Part shown: positions 16,880-24,960 of the stretch, one piece after another
How the letters are laid out: each line of letters begins with the position of its first letter
Position numbering within the stretch: the first letter of the stretch is position 1
Assembly: GCF_014207255.1 (NCBI RefSeq)
Contig: NZ_JACHCZ010000006.1
Coordinates: 186,001 to 250,000 of the forward strand
DNA length: 64,000 bases
Source of the DNA: Pseudomonas sp. JAI120
Lineage (GTDB): Bacteria; Pseudomonadota; Gammaproteobacteria; Pseudomonadales; Pseudomonadaceae
Direction: 5' to 3'
Notes under the pieces: generated by a model
Told to the model about the DNA's origin: nothing
The model's input: the letters and a program-made list of their open reading frames with translations, nothing else
Database searches by the model: none
Position numbers and translations under genes: made by a program

Positions 16880-18487
16880 CTAAGCGATGGCCCGATGCGA
16901 CTCATCGGCACGCAACCGGCTAACGATTTCATCAAAGAGTGCCGGCAGACGTTCGCCGTCCTGAACAACACCGAAGACGTAGTGGTCCGGCCGTACCAAG
17001 GCAGCAACGCATTGGTGTCGGGCGAACCACGCGCCTACCACGCCATCGCGTTCGATGAAACAGCACTCTTGTTCCACTGACGGCACATCTGACGGCACAT
17101 CTGACGGCACAGCATTACCGACACGATTTGCCACGCGCACGATACGTAGATTGATGTGCGCAGCCGACGCCCGAACGGCTATCAATTGCGCGGCCGATAC
17201 TGATTGCGAGACAAATAGGCGAAAGCCCGTGCCAGCGACATCATCGAGTAAAGCGCCATCACCGGTTTGGCGCGGCTGTGGAAATAGCGTGCCGCGCGCC
17301 GAATGAGGCGACACAGACAAAAAACCTTGCTCCAGTGGCGGCATCAGATCCTGGCGTAACGTCGTACGTAACGTGCCGCCCATCTCGCTGATGAGTTTTT
17401 CGTCTCGGTCCAAAGCCTTCTGCTCGTCGCGTTCGCAGATAAAGCGGCCCAGTGATTTGATGATTTGGGTCAGACGTTGCACATGAGCACTGCGCTCGAG
17501 CTGATAAGTGTCGAGCAAATCAGACGCGGCGCCACCTTGCAGTACCTGGACCAGCTTCCACACCACATTCACGACGTCACGAACACCTTGGCACATACCT
17601 TGACCCAAGAACGGGGGTTGCTGATGAGCTGCGTCACCCGCCAGGAACACTCGATCCTGGCGCCAGGTCTGTGCCACCAAGGCATGGAAACGGTATGCAG
17701 AACTACGCCACAACGTCGCCTGTCCTGGCTTAATCCAGCGTTCGAGGAGTTTCCACACATTAGCATCCTGAACCATCAATGCCGGGTCCTCGTCCTCATG
17801 CAGCATGATCTCCCAGCGTCGGTGGTTACCGGGTCCGACGACGTACGTGGCTGGGCGATTTGGTTCGCAATATTGCACGTTTACGTCGGGGAGCTCGGCC
17901 AGTGCTGCCGGCTCCACCTTGAAATCGACAACCAGCCAGGGCTCGTCAAAGTCGAGGTCGTCCAACAGCATTCCGCAGAGCCGCCGCACGGTGCTGTTAG
18001 CGCCATCACAACCCAGTACAAAGCGAGCTTGTTCTATACCGCTACCGTCCTTGCTGCGGACGTCGAGCGATACATGCTGCGCGTGTTGCGAGATTGCAGT
18101 GACCTCACACCCCAGCCGAACGGTCACACTGTCATGCCGAAAGGCCTTAGCTCGCAGCGCTTCTTCCACGGGGGGCTGGGTGAACGATAGGTTGGGTGGC
18201 CAACCCATCACGAACGGCGGCGGTGCTGCGTCGAGCCTCTTGATGATAGGCCCGCGCACGCCTCGATATTCAGACGCCGGATAGGGAGCCACGTGCGGCA
18301 GGACCGCTTCCACCACACCAATTTCCTGGAATACGCGCATGATCTCGTGGTCAAGGGCGATAGCTCGCGGCTTGTCGTAAACCGTATCGAGCCGATCCAG
18401 AACCAGTGTCTTCAGTCCGGCACGGCCAAGCAAATTGGCCGCCACTGCGCCCGATGGTCCGAAACCCACAATAGCGACGTCATACAT
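16880..18487 (-). CDS. FAD-dependent aromatic hydroxylase (MhpA-like)
   Basis: This 535-aa group A flavoprotein monooxygenase resembles MhpA, the 3-(3-hydroxyphenyl)propionate hydroxylase. It has the dinucleotide motif VGFGPSGAVAA at residues 6-16, the DG-type motif VLGCDGANSTVRRL near 162, and the second FAD motif FLAGDAAHQQPPFLGQG near 283. The start at 18487 lies inside the 3' end of the VOC gene (coupled); ATG 18496 is an alternative. Around residue 460 a tandem 12-base repeat encodes SDVP repeats. It probably adds a hydroxyl ortho to a phenolic group before ring cleavage. Confidence 0.9.
   Translation of the reverse strand: MYDVAIVGFGPSGAVAANLLGRAGLKTLVLDRLDTVYDKPRAIALDHEIMRVFQEIGVVEAVLPHVAPYPASEYRGVRGPIIKRLDAAPPPFVMGWPPNLSFTQPPVEEALRAKAFRHDSVTVRLGCEVTAISQHAQHVSLDVRSKDGSGIEQARFVLGCDGANSTVRRLCGMLLDDLDFDEPWLVVDFKVEPAALAELPDVNVQYCEPNRPATYVVGPGNHRRWEIMLHEDEDPALMVQDANVWKLLERWIKPGQATLWRSSAYRFHALVAQTWRQDRVFLAGDAAHQQPPFLGQGMCQGVRDVVNVVWKLVQVLQGGAASDLLDTYQLERSAHVQRLTQIIKSLGRFICERDEQKALDRDEKLISEMGGTLRTTLRQDLMPPLEQGFLSVSPHSARGTLFPQPRQTGDGALLDDVAGTGFRLFVSQSVSAAQLIAVRASAAHINLRIVRVANRVGNAVPSDVPSDVPSVEQECCFIERDGVVGAWFARHQCVAALVRPDHYVFGVVQDGERLPALFDEIVSRLRADESHRAIA
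17077..17111. repeat. 12-bp tandem repeat inside the hydroxylase gene
   Basis: The unit ctgacggcacat occurs twice exactly at 17077-17100, followed by 11 matching bases of a third unit. It keeps frame (4 codons) and encodes repeating Ser-Asp-Val-Pro in the C-terminal domain. Slippage would change protein length by four residues at a time without a frameshift. Confidence 0.9.
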
Positions 18488-19049
18488 GATGTGCATCCGC
18501 CTGCGCGGCACTCGCTAACCGACTGCGCATGCCTTCACGCCACTGTTCCTGAGTGGCAAAGCCTGGGAGTGAGCGGCACAGTGCTTCAGTTTTCGCCAGA
18601 ATCTCCTCATTGGTCTGCATCAAGTCGAGCTCACCGCGGCAAGGCTGCGGGGTGTACCAAGGGCTATCGACGAACAATTCCAACGGATTTCCCTCGGGGT
18701 CCTTGAGGTAGAGAGACCAAGCATTGCCGTGGTCAATCTGCAGCATGTCCTCTATGCCGGATTCGCTAAGCCGACGAAAACACAGGCGCAAGTCATCCAG
18801 GCTTTGAACACCGAAGGAAATCTGGTTGATCGGGTTGTAGATGGCATCAGCGGGCCGTCCTTCAATGAGGACAAACTGGTGATGATCTTCGCCACTTTTA
18901 GTCAGGAATACGATTTTTTGACCGTTGAATCGAACACCGCGATCACTGGGCAGGAACCCGAAAAAGCTGACGTAGAAGGCCTCCAGTTTCTCGATGTCAA
19001 TCGCATTGACGCCAAAGTGTTCAAATCTGGTTGGGGGGAGAATGGGCAT
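18480..19049 (-). CDS. VOC-family protein (glyoxalase/extradiol dioxygenase fold)
   Basis: This 189-aa vicinal-oxygen-chelate protein has a start at 19049 that follows AAGAGGC. Candidate metal ligands are the His in RFEHFGVNAID (N-terminus), the QISFGVQSLDD strand and the Glu in GNPLELFVD. It is too short to be a standard two-domain extradiol dioxygenase (about 300 aa), so it may be a single-domain ring-cleavage enzyme, an isomerase or a glyoxalase-like step. It sits between the FAH hydrolase and FAD hydroxylase genes and overlaps the latter, which favours a direct pathway role. Confidence 0.85.
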   Translation of the reverse strand: MPILPPTRFEHFGVNAIDIEKLEAFYVSFFGFLPSDRGVRFNGQKIVFLTKSGEDHHQFVLIEGRPADAIYNPINQISFGVQSLDDLRLCFRRLSESGIEDMLQIDHGNAWSLYLKDPEGNPLELFVDSPWYTPQPCRGELDLMQTNEEILAKTEALCRSLPGFATQEQWREGMRSRLASAAQADAHHV

Positions 19050-19085
19050 AGTAGTGCCTCTTATGCAGGGTTTAGGGAGCAACGC

Positions 19086-19967
19086 TCATATGTGTTCGAG
19101 GGGCTTGGTGTCACTCGACGCGGTTTCATCTATCACCGGATTGATCAGCGTGCCGATCCCCGGAATGTCGATTTCCACTAAATCTCCGTCGCGTAGAAAA
19201 TACGGTGGATTGCGGAACAATCCGACACCCGAGGCCGTGCCGGTCACGAGCACGTCACCGGGCATCCAGTCGATAGCACGAGAGACATACGCGATCAGTT
19301 GCGGGATGGTGAAGATCATGTCGCTGAGTGAAAAAGATTGAACTTGCTCGCCATTGACCCGGGTGTGGACATGCAGCGCAGACGGGTCGGCGATCTCGTC
19401 TCGGGTCACAAGCCACGGGCCAAATGCGCCGCTGGACCGAAAATTCTTGCCCATGCCATAAAGGTGCGAATGCTTCTGCCAATCCCTCACACTAGCCTCG
19501 TTGAAACACGCATAGCCCGCTACGTGGTCCATCGCCTGATCTTCCGCAATGTGCCCCCCGCCCTTGCCAATAACGACGGCCAGTTCACCTTCGTAATCGA
19601 ATTGCTCGGAGACCAGGGGGCGCAACAAGGGACGACCATGGGCATTTAGCGTTTGCGCGTGACGGTGGAAGATCACCGGCTGCGCTGGCATCGGCTTGCC
19701 CACTTCTTCCGCATGGGCTTTAAAATTCAAGCCAAGGCAAATAATTTTGCCGGCGTCGGGTATGACCGGCAGCAGTGTGCATTCGGCAATAGCAAAATCC
19801 GCCTTCCCCGCTTGTACGAGGCGGGAAGCCTCAGCCAAGCCATCGACTGCCAACAACTCGCGCAGAGTAAGGGCACTGCCTACCTTGCCGGTCAGGTCGT
19901 AGACCCGTTCGCCGACGACAGCGCCAAATCCTGTCCTGCCGTTGTGCTCAAAACTGATGAGTTTCAT
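19086..19967 (-). CDS. Fumarylacetoacetate hydrolase family protein
   Basis: This 293-aa FAH-fold enzyme is probably an acylpyruvate hydrolase or 2-oxo-enoate hydratase-type enzyme. The start at 19967 follows AGAGGGG. Motifs are ICLGLNFKAHAEE near residue 65, the metal site DYEGELAVVIG near 120, and GDVLVTGTASGVG near 245. Unusual changes are FHRHAQTL where many relatives have FxKxxSS, and FNEASVRDWQ for YNDVSARDWQ. It is the first gene of the leftward catabolic operon, divergent from the LysR gene at 20088, which makes it the probable LysR-regulated promoter-proximal gene. Confidence 0.9.
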   Translation of the reverse strand: MKLISFEHNGRTGFGAVVGERVYDLTGKVGSALTLRELLAVDGLAEASRLVQAGKADFAIAECTLLPVIPDAGKIICLGLNFKAHAEEVGKPMPAQPVIFHRHAQTLNAHGRPLLRPLVSEQFDYEGELAVVIGKGGGHIAEDQAMDHVAGYACFNEASVRDWQKHSHLYGMGKNFRSSGAFGPWLVTRDEIADPSALHVHTRVNGEQVQSFSLSDMIFTIPQLIAYVSRAIDWMPGDVLVTGTASGVGLFRNPPYFLRDGDLVEIDIPGIGTLINPVIDETASSDTKPLEHI

Positions 19968-20039
19968 GTAATCCCCTCTGACGTGGTCCAAACGTATGTG
20001 TTTCGGGGAATGACACAAAGATAGTAAAATCGCCGTCCT

Positions 20040-20056
20040 GATTACCAATGGTTATC
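20040..20056. promoter_or_regulatory. Candidate LysR operator between FAH and lysR
   Basis: GATTACC-AAT-GGTTATC is an imperfect dyad (6 of 7 positions match) and fits the T-N11-A rule of LysR binding sites. It lies in the 120-bp divergent gap between the FAH gene start (19967) and lysR start (20088), close to where autoregulation and operon activation would occur. Confidence 0.6.
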
Positions 20057-20087
20057 ACGTCGACTAATTCTCGGGTTGGGAACTCCT

Positions 20088-21017
20088 ATGAAACTGCATC
20101 AGCTTCGCGATTTCGTTTCCGTAGCGCATTCAGGTGGTATTCGCGCGGCTTCGCGTGAATTGCAGCTAACCCAACCCGCGCTATCCAAGAGCATCCAGGG
20201 TCTTGAGGAGGAGTTAGGCACACCGCTCTTTGAACGCACGGCCCGCGGCTCGACGCTGAATGCTTACGGGGTCGCATTTCTTGCTCGGGCGGAGGCGGCA
20301 ATGAGGGAGTTGGAACGCGGCCGAGAAGAACTGGATCAATTGCGCGGCGCTACGGGAGGCAGCGTGACCATGGCCGCGTCCAGTGTTGCGTCACTAATGT
20401 TTTTAAGTGCGGCGCTGGACCACTTCCGCAAGCAATTTCCAGATGCAGTTGTAAAAGTGATGGAAGGTACCTTTCCCATCATCCAACGCGGTATTCGTGA
20501 TGGCACGCTCGACTTCGCCGTGGGGCCGATGCCCGCATCATTTGCGCCTGACGAGTTTGCCGTGGAACAGTTATTCGCGAATACGCGTTGTGTCGTCGCG
20601 CGGCGCAATCATCCACTTAGAAGCTCGCAGTCACTGCGCGAACTGCTCGATGCAAAATGGATCGTGACGGGCGCGGTAGGTCCACGCGACGCAGAATTCA
20701 GTGAAATCTTCGCGCAATACGGTCTACGTGTTCCCGCAATTTCAGTGCGCTGTGAATCGCTGATTGCACTGCTCTGCCTGTTGGCCAGCAGCGATGCGAT
20801 TGCCTTCCTGCCAACACAGTGGGTGGAATCGCCTCTGACGCAGCAGATCTTAATGCGGTTGCAAATAAATGAGCCTGTAGAGGGGCCACCGACGTGCATT
20901 ATTCGGCGTCCAGGCATGCCTCTCACCCCGGCTGCAGAGGCGCTCGCGATGGCGTTTCGGCGAGAAGCCGAATTTTATTCAAGGGAAAGAGTTTGGCAGG
21001 GCGCGCCATTACGCTGA
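20088..21017 (+). CDS. LysR-type regulator of the catabolic operon
   Basis: This 309-aa LysR-type regulator has an N-terminal winged helix (residues 1-60; AASRELQLTQPALSKSIQGL) and a periplasmic-binding-like effector domain. It is divergent from the operon beginning with the FAH hydrolase, the standard layout for control of the neighbouring operon with a pathway intermediate as inducer. ATG 20088 is favoured over 20076 because it gives the typical MKLHQLRDFV start. A hairpin follows the stop codon. Confidence 0.92.
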   Translation: MKLHQLRDFVSVAHSGGIRAASRELQLTQPALSKSIQGLEEELGTPLFERTARGSTLNAYGVAFLARAEAAMRELERGREELDQLRGATGGSVTMAASSVASLMFLSAALDHFRKQFPDAVVKVMEGTFPIIQRGIRDGTLDFAVGPMPASFAPDEFAVEQLFANTRCVVARRNHPLRSSQSLRELLDAKWIVTGAVGPRDAEFSEIFAQYGLRVPAISVRCESLIALLCLLASSDAIAFLPTQWVESPLTQQILMRLQINEPVEGPPTCIIRRPGMPLTPAAEALAMAFRREAEFYSRERVWQGAPLR

Positions 21018-21024
21018 CTTTCTG

Positions 21025-21052
21025 GTCGTGCTTCAATTGAAGCTGGCACGAC
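21025..21052 (+). terminator. Hairpin after lysR, possible terminator
   Basis: gtcgtgc (21025-21031) and gcacgac (21046-21052) pair, with an inner palindrome ttcaattgaa. It lies 8 bases after the lysR stop, but no T-run follows, so factor-independent ending is uncertain. No gene is seen between 21053 and 21187. Confidence 0.5.
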
Positions 21053-21187
21053 AGCCAAGTCTGGTATTCGAGCGTGCCTGACTGAGCCCCTGAACAGCAT
21101 TATTGAGGGATGAGTCCCCTTCGAAGAATTTTGATAGCGCGAGCTCTTTGCGTAGATCATCGGAGTTCATGACCTTCTCCTCACTAT

Positions 21188-22420
21188 TCACGTTACCTGG
21201 GCTTCATCGAACCAGCTGCGAACCGTCTGGGTAAAAAATAAATGCACGGTATCCCACCAACGTCGCCACCAATGACCTTGCTCTGCGTCCACTAGGACCA
21301 CCAATGGGCGACTCCCCAGCTTATGCTCGGCGTCGAACAGGTCGAGTCTTCCGACGACCGTGCCTACCGTGATAGGGGCTTCGATGGGGCCATCAAACGC
21401 CAGGCGCATCTCGACGTCACGATTTTTATTCTTGGGCAGCGTGAGGGTCATGTCTTCAAGCAAGCCCACATTCACGTAGGGTTGTATGCCTTTCCAGAGC
21501 GCCACCTGCGAGAGTACTTCGCCACCTTTCTTATAGGTTTGGGTGGCGTAGAAGCGGAAGCCGTAACCCATCAGTTTCTCTGTTTCTGCCGTACGCTTAT
21601 GGGCGCTACTGGCGCCCAGAACTGCGCTGATCAAACGTTGCCCATCCCGCTGTGAGGAGGCGACCAAGCAGTAGCCCGCCGCCTCTGTGTGCCCGGTCTT
21701 CAAGCCGTCATAGGTGGAGTTACGCCATAAAAGCGCGTTGCGGTTGGATTGCTGAATGCCGTTCCAGATGAAGGTTTTCTTGGCGTAAAGAGGGTAGTAG
21801 GTGGTCCCTTCGTTGATGACTTTTCGAGCCAGGGTCGCCATGTCACGTGCGGAAGAATAGTGCTCCGGGTCCGGTAGGCCGGTGGAGTTCATAAAGTGGG
21901 TGTTGAGCATTCCCAGTGTTGAAGCGGTTGAGTTCATCATCCCGACAAACCCGGCTTCGCTTCCAGCGATATGTTCGGCCAGCGCAACGCTCGCGTCATT
22001 GCCTGAGTCGATGATCACGCCGCTTAGCAAATCGTGAACCGAAGCAGAGCTGCCGGGCTTGAGAAACATCCGTGAGCCACCTGTACGCCAGGCATTTTCG
22101 CTCACGACGACCTCATCATTTGCGCTTATCAGGCCAGACTTAAGCTCATGCGTCGTGATATACGCAGTCATTAACTTGGTCAGGCTGGCCGGTGGTAGGC
22201 GTGCATCACTGTTGTGGCTGGTAATGACCCTGTTCGTTTTCGCGTCTATGAGTATCCAGGCTTCGGCTCCCAGCTTCGGCGCAGCGGGGATCATTGTCCC
22301 CATGGTCGCGTTGGCAGCCAGAGCGGCATTCGCCCAAAGAAGCGGTGGTGTTACACAGAGCACGGTTAAGACACGCAGGCACAACAGATATCTCACAAGC
22401 AAAAGGCCTTGGGTCAGCAA
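21188..22420 (-). CDS. D-alanyl-D-alanine carboxypeptidase (PBP5/6-like)
   Basis: This 410-aa low-molecular-mass penicillin-binding protein trims terminal D-Ala from peptidoglycan pentapeptides in the periplasm. Catalytic motifs are S79-L-T-K82, S139-G-N141 and K241-T-G-H244. An N-terminal signal/anchor segment spans about residues 8-35 (LVRYLLCLRVLTVLCVTPPLL), and the C-terminal beta domain ends in an amphipathic tail (RWWDTVHLFFTQTV) typical of membrane attachment. The first codon is TTG (22420); a GTG nine codons in is an alternative. It lies downstream of a two-component system in the same direction. Confidence 0.92.
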   Translation of the reverse strand: MLTQGLLLVRYLLCLRVLTVLCVTPPLLWANAALAANATMGTMIPAAPKLGAEAWILIDAKTNRVITSHNSDARLPPASLTKLMTAYITTHELKSGLISANDEVVVSENAWRTGGSRMFLKPGSSASVHDLLSGVIIDSGNDASVALAEHIAGSEAGFVGMMNSTASTLGMLNTHFMNSTGLPDPEHYSSARDMATLARKVINEGTTYYPLYAKKTFIWNGIQQSNRNALLWRNSTYDGLKTGHTEAAGYCLVASSQRDGQRLISAVLGASSAHKRTAETEKLMGYGFRFYATQTYKKGGEVLSQVALWKGIQPYVNVGLLEDMTLTLPKNKNRDVEMRLAFDGPIEAPITVGTVVGRLDLFDAEHKLGSRPLVVLVDAEQGHWWRRWWDTVHLFFTQTVRSWFDEAQVT

Positions 22421-22482
22421 TATGTGCTACCAAACTAGGCCTGGGCGCCGAGGCGCTCAAATTAACCAGTATTAAGTAAAAT

Positions 22483-23898
22483 TTAATGTTCAGGTACAGA
22501 TCGATCCGTGGCTTGACCGCTGAACATCGGGCAGTGAATCAATACGCGTGTTCCCCTGCCCGAGGCACCGGGGTGGATATCCAGTGTGTATCCGTGCAAT
22601 TTCACTATGGCGGCGACTAACGACAGGCCTAGGCCGTGGCCTGGGTTTATCTGGCTTCCCTCGCCGCGATAGAGACGGCGAATGACATGCGTACGGTCCG
22701 CTTCAGGGATGCCGGTACCATCGTCCATTACTTCAATAATGACAGCTAAGTCCTTGATGCTCGCCCGTAATTCGATATGGCCGCCCTCCGGGGTAAATTT
22801 AATGGCGTTATCGAGCAGATTGACCAGCGCTTCGAACAGTAACGATGAGTCGCCATACACCTGGGGACAACCGCTGGGAATGTCCAGCGAAAGCGTTTGG
22901 GCGCGGTCCAGTGCCATCGGCTCGTAAAACTCATGCGCCTGTTTCAACAACGTCATGATCGGGAAGGGCGCAAAGGCAGAGCGGCGACGAATATCCTCAA
23001 GCTCAGCGACCCGCAGCAGTCCTTGAAAGCGAACCATGATCGACTCGCTCTCCTCAAACGCCTGATTCAAGGTCTGCTTATGTTCTATGGCCAGCGGCAA
23101 CTTCTGGAGCTGATAGAGCCGTGCGCGTAAGCGTGTCAAGGGTGTGCGCAAATCATGGGCAATACCGTCGCAGACGCTTTTCACCTCATGCATCAACTGC
23201 TCTATGTGATCAAGCATCGTATTGACGGCGTTGGCCAGCATATCCAGTTCATCGCGGCGTGCTGACAACGGCAAACGCTCAGCCAAGTTGCCCGAAACGA
23301 TACTTTTGGTACACAGCTGCAGGCGTTTGACACGACGCAATGGGCGACGTCGCAGTAAGCGCCAGCCAATCAAACCGGGGATAAGTGTTAATGACAACCC
23401 CCACATCAGGGCCTGCTCAATAATGCCACCCACGGCGGAAATCGACCCGCCGTCACGTGCCAAAATCAGGGTGTGTCCGTCAGGGCGCCGTGCCAGCAAG
23501 GCATAGCTGCTTCGGGTTTCGGTGCTGGGTAACGCAATGCTCAGGCCGCGCTCAAGGTAGTGAACCTGGCCGTCGTCGGGTAGATTGGAGCGCAGTTTCA
23601 GCAGGTCGCCGGCGACATGGGTGCCATCGGGTGCAAATAAACCGTAGGCGTCGATCCCGGGGGTCGAGTAAGCCTCACTCGCCGCCAACTCAGCAAGCAG
23701 GTTCGAGTCGTCGACCTTTTGATAATAGTGGGCGCGTTGCAACAACGTACGCTCGGCAACCGTGCCCAGATAGTGGGAGATTTCCCAGTACAGTACACCG
23801 GTAAAGAGTGCTCCCCACGCCACGAAGAACACCGCGTAAAACCCGATCAATCGACTGCCGGACGAGCGCCATTCCTCATTTTTTGGTAGCGAGGACAT
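22483..23898 (-). CDS. Two-component sensor histidine kinase
   Basis: This 471-aa membrane kinase has a first transmembrane segment at about residues 14-36 (LIGFYAVFFVAWGALFTG), a periplasmic loop of about 120 residues, and a second near 155-180. These are followed by HAMP, the H-box VCDGIAHDLRTPLTRLRARL, and N/G boxes NLLDNAIKFTPEGG, DDGTGIP and GHGLGLSLVAAIV. It overlaps the response regulator by 23 bp, so the two are coupled. ATG 23898 is used; GTG 23907 is an alternative. The signal is unknown; adjacent cell-wall and transport genes are possible targets. Confidence 0.92.
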   Translation of the reverse strand: MSSLPKNEEWRSSGSRLIGFYAVFFVAWGALFTGVLYWEISHYLGTVAERTLLQRAHYYQKVDDSNLLAELAASEAYSTPGIDAYGLFAPDGTHVAGDLLKLRSNLPDDGQVHYLERGLSIALPSTETRSSYALLARRPDGHTLILARDGGSISAVGGIIEQALMWGLSLTLIPGLIGWRLLRRRPLRRVKRLQLCTKSIVSGNLAERLPLSARRDELDMLANAVNTMLDHIEQLMHEVKSVCDGIAHDLRTPLTRLRARLYQLQKLPLAIEHKQTLNQAFEESESIMVRFQGLLRVAELEDIRRRSAFAPFPIMTLLKQAHEFYEPMALDRAQTLSLDIPSGCPQVYGDSSLLFEALVNLLDNAIKFTPEGGHIELRASIKDLAVIIEVMDDGTGIPEADRTHVIRRLYRGEGSQINPGHGLGLSLVAAIVKLHGYTLDIHPGASGRGTRVLIHCPMFSGQATDRSVPEH

Positions 23899-24556
23899 AG
23901 CCGGCACCGCGTATTGTATGGATCACAGGTGAATCTTTGTCGCTTTCCAGCTTTTTACGCAGTCGTCCGATGTGCACATCAATGATGTTTGTCCCGGGAT
24001 CGAAGTGATAGCCCCAGACGCCTTCAAACAGCATGGTACGAGTGACCAGTTGGCCGGCGCTGCGCATCAGGCAGTTGAGCAGTTTGAACTCGGTGGGCAG
24101 CAACTGGATGTCTTCGTCATTGCGCGTCAGCTTGTGCTCCACCAAGTCCAGTCGCAGGTTGCCGCACCTGAGGTGTGGGTTACTGGGGTCTGCGGCGGTG
24201 CGTCTGAGCAATGCGTCAAGGCGCGCGACCATCTCGACGGCCGAAAATGGCTTGGTCAGGTAGTCATCGCCGCCCGCACGAAGTCCCAGGACGCGCTCAT
24301 CCACATCTGACAGAGCACTGATCATCAGGACCGGCGTCTGAATCCCGAGACTGCGCAAGGTGCTGACAATCGTCAGCCCGTCAAAGTCCGGCAACATGCG
24401 ATCCAGCGTAATCGCGTCGTAACCGCCTGCAATCGCCAAGGCCAGTCCGTCGCGTCCAGTGGCAGCCCACTTTGAGCTGAAACCGTGGCGTTGGAGTTCA
24501 GCGACAATGATTTCGGCCGTCACCTGATCATCTTCAATGACCAACGCATTACTCAT
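23876..24556 (-). CDS. OmpR-family response regulator
   Basis: This 226-aa protein has a receiver domain (acidic pocket EDD near residue 7, phospho-acceptor D51 in TLDRMLPDFDG, K101 in LTKPF) and a C-terminal winged helix (LLPTEFKLLNCLMRSAGQLVTR, VDVHIGRLRKKLE). The ATG at 24556 follows GGAGGAAATT. It is coupled to the downstream kinase, reading leftward. PhoP/QseB-like subfamily membership is inferred. The region upstream (24557-24746) should hold its promoter. Confidence 0.94.
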   Translation of the reverse strand: MSNALVIEDDQVTAEIIVAELQRHGFSSKWAATGRDGLALAIAGGYDAITLDRMLPDFDGLTIVSTLRSLGIQTPVLMISALSDVDERVLGLRAGGDDYLTKPFSAVEMVARLDALLRRTAADPSNPHLRCGNLRLDLVEHKLTRNDEDIQLLPTEFKLLNCLMRSAGQLVTRTMLFEGVWGYHFDPGTNIIDVHIGRLRKKLESDKDSPVIHTIRGAGYVLATKK

Positions 24557-24746
24557 AATTTCCTCCATTCGTGCGTGTTTTTCAGTGCTCCCGACTCAAT
24601 GCCGACATCCAGTGCAAGCGAACCTTATTGCTCCAAGTTGCGCGCGAATACTAACTATTTCTTAACCCACCTTAACCCGGCCATCTCGCCTGCACGGATA
24701 TATTCGTAATAACAGCCGAACGCGCTCACGGACATGAGGGCAAATA

Positions 24747-24848
24747 ATGACAACCTATCTGGCTTTCCTCTTGCTGACATTCGCCTTGGTATGCGCCCAC
24801 GCAAATTGGCTTACTCACAAAACAAAATCGACGTGGTGGGGCTCCTGA
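24747..24848 (+). CDS. Possible 33-aa single-span membrane peptide
   Basis: An ATG preceded by GAGGGC opens a 33-codon frame (MTTYLAFLLLTFALVCA...WWGS). Residues 4-17 are strongly hydrophobic, followed by a polar, basic tail, which is the look of a small membrane peptide. It lies between the two-component promoter and the ClC gene, on the same strand as the latter. No family is recognised, and the call rests on RBS and composition only. Confidence 0.4.
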   Translation: MTTYLAFLLLTFALVCAHANWLTHKTKSTWWGS

Positions 24849-24960
24849 GCCGGGAGTGAATAGCTATAGTTATCTGGTCACTGCCGGTTGGACGTGACCG
24901 TTTAACCCGTTAATCTTGTTTTTGCATGTTATTGAACCTCAACAACGGGAATCCGCTCGG

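Noticed and set aside
16870..17007. 46-codon N-terminal extension of the BKACE gene
   Set aside because: It overlaps the hydroxylase gene and the ATG at 16869 has a clear ribosome site.
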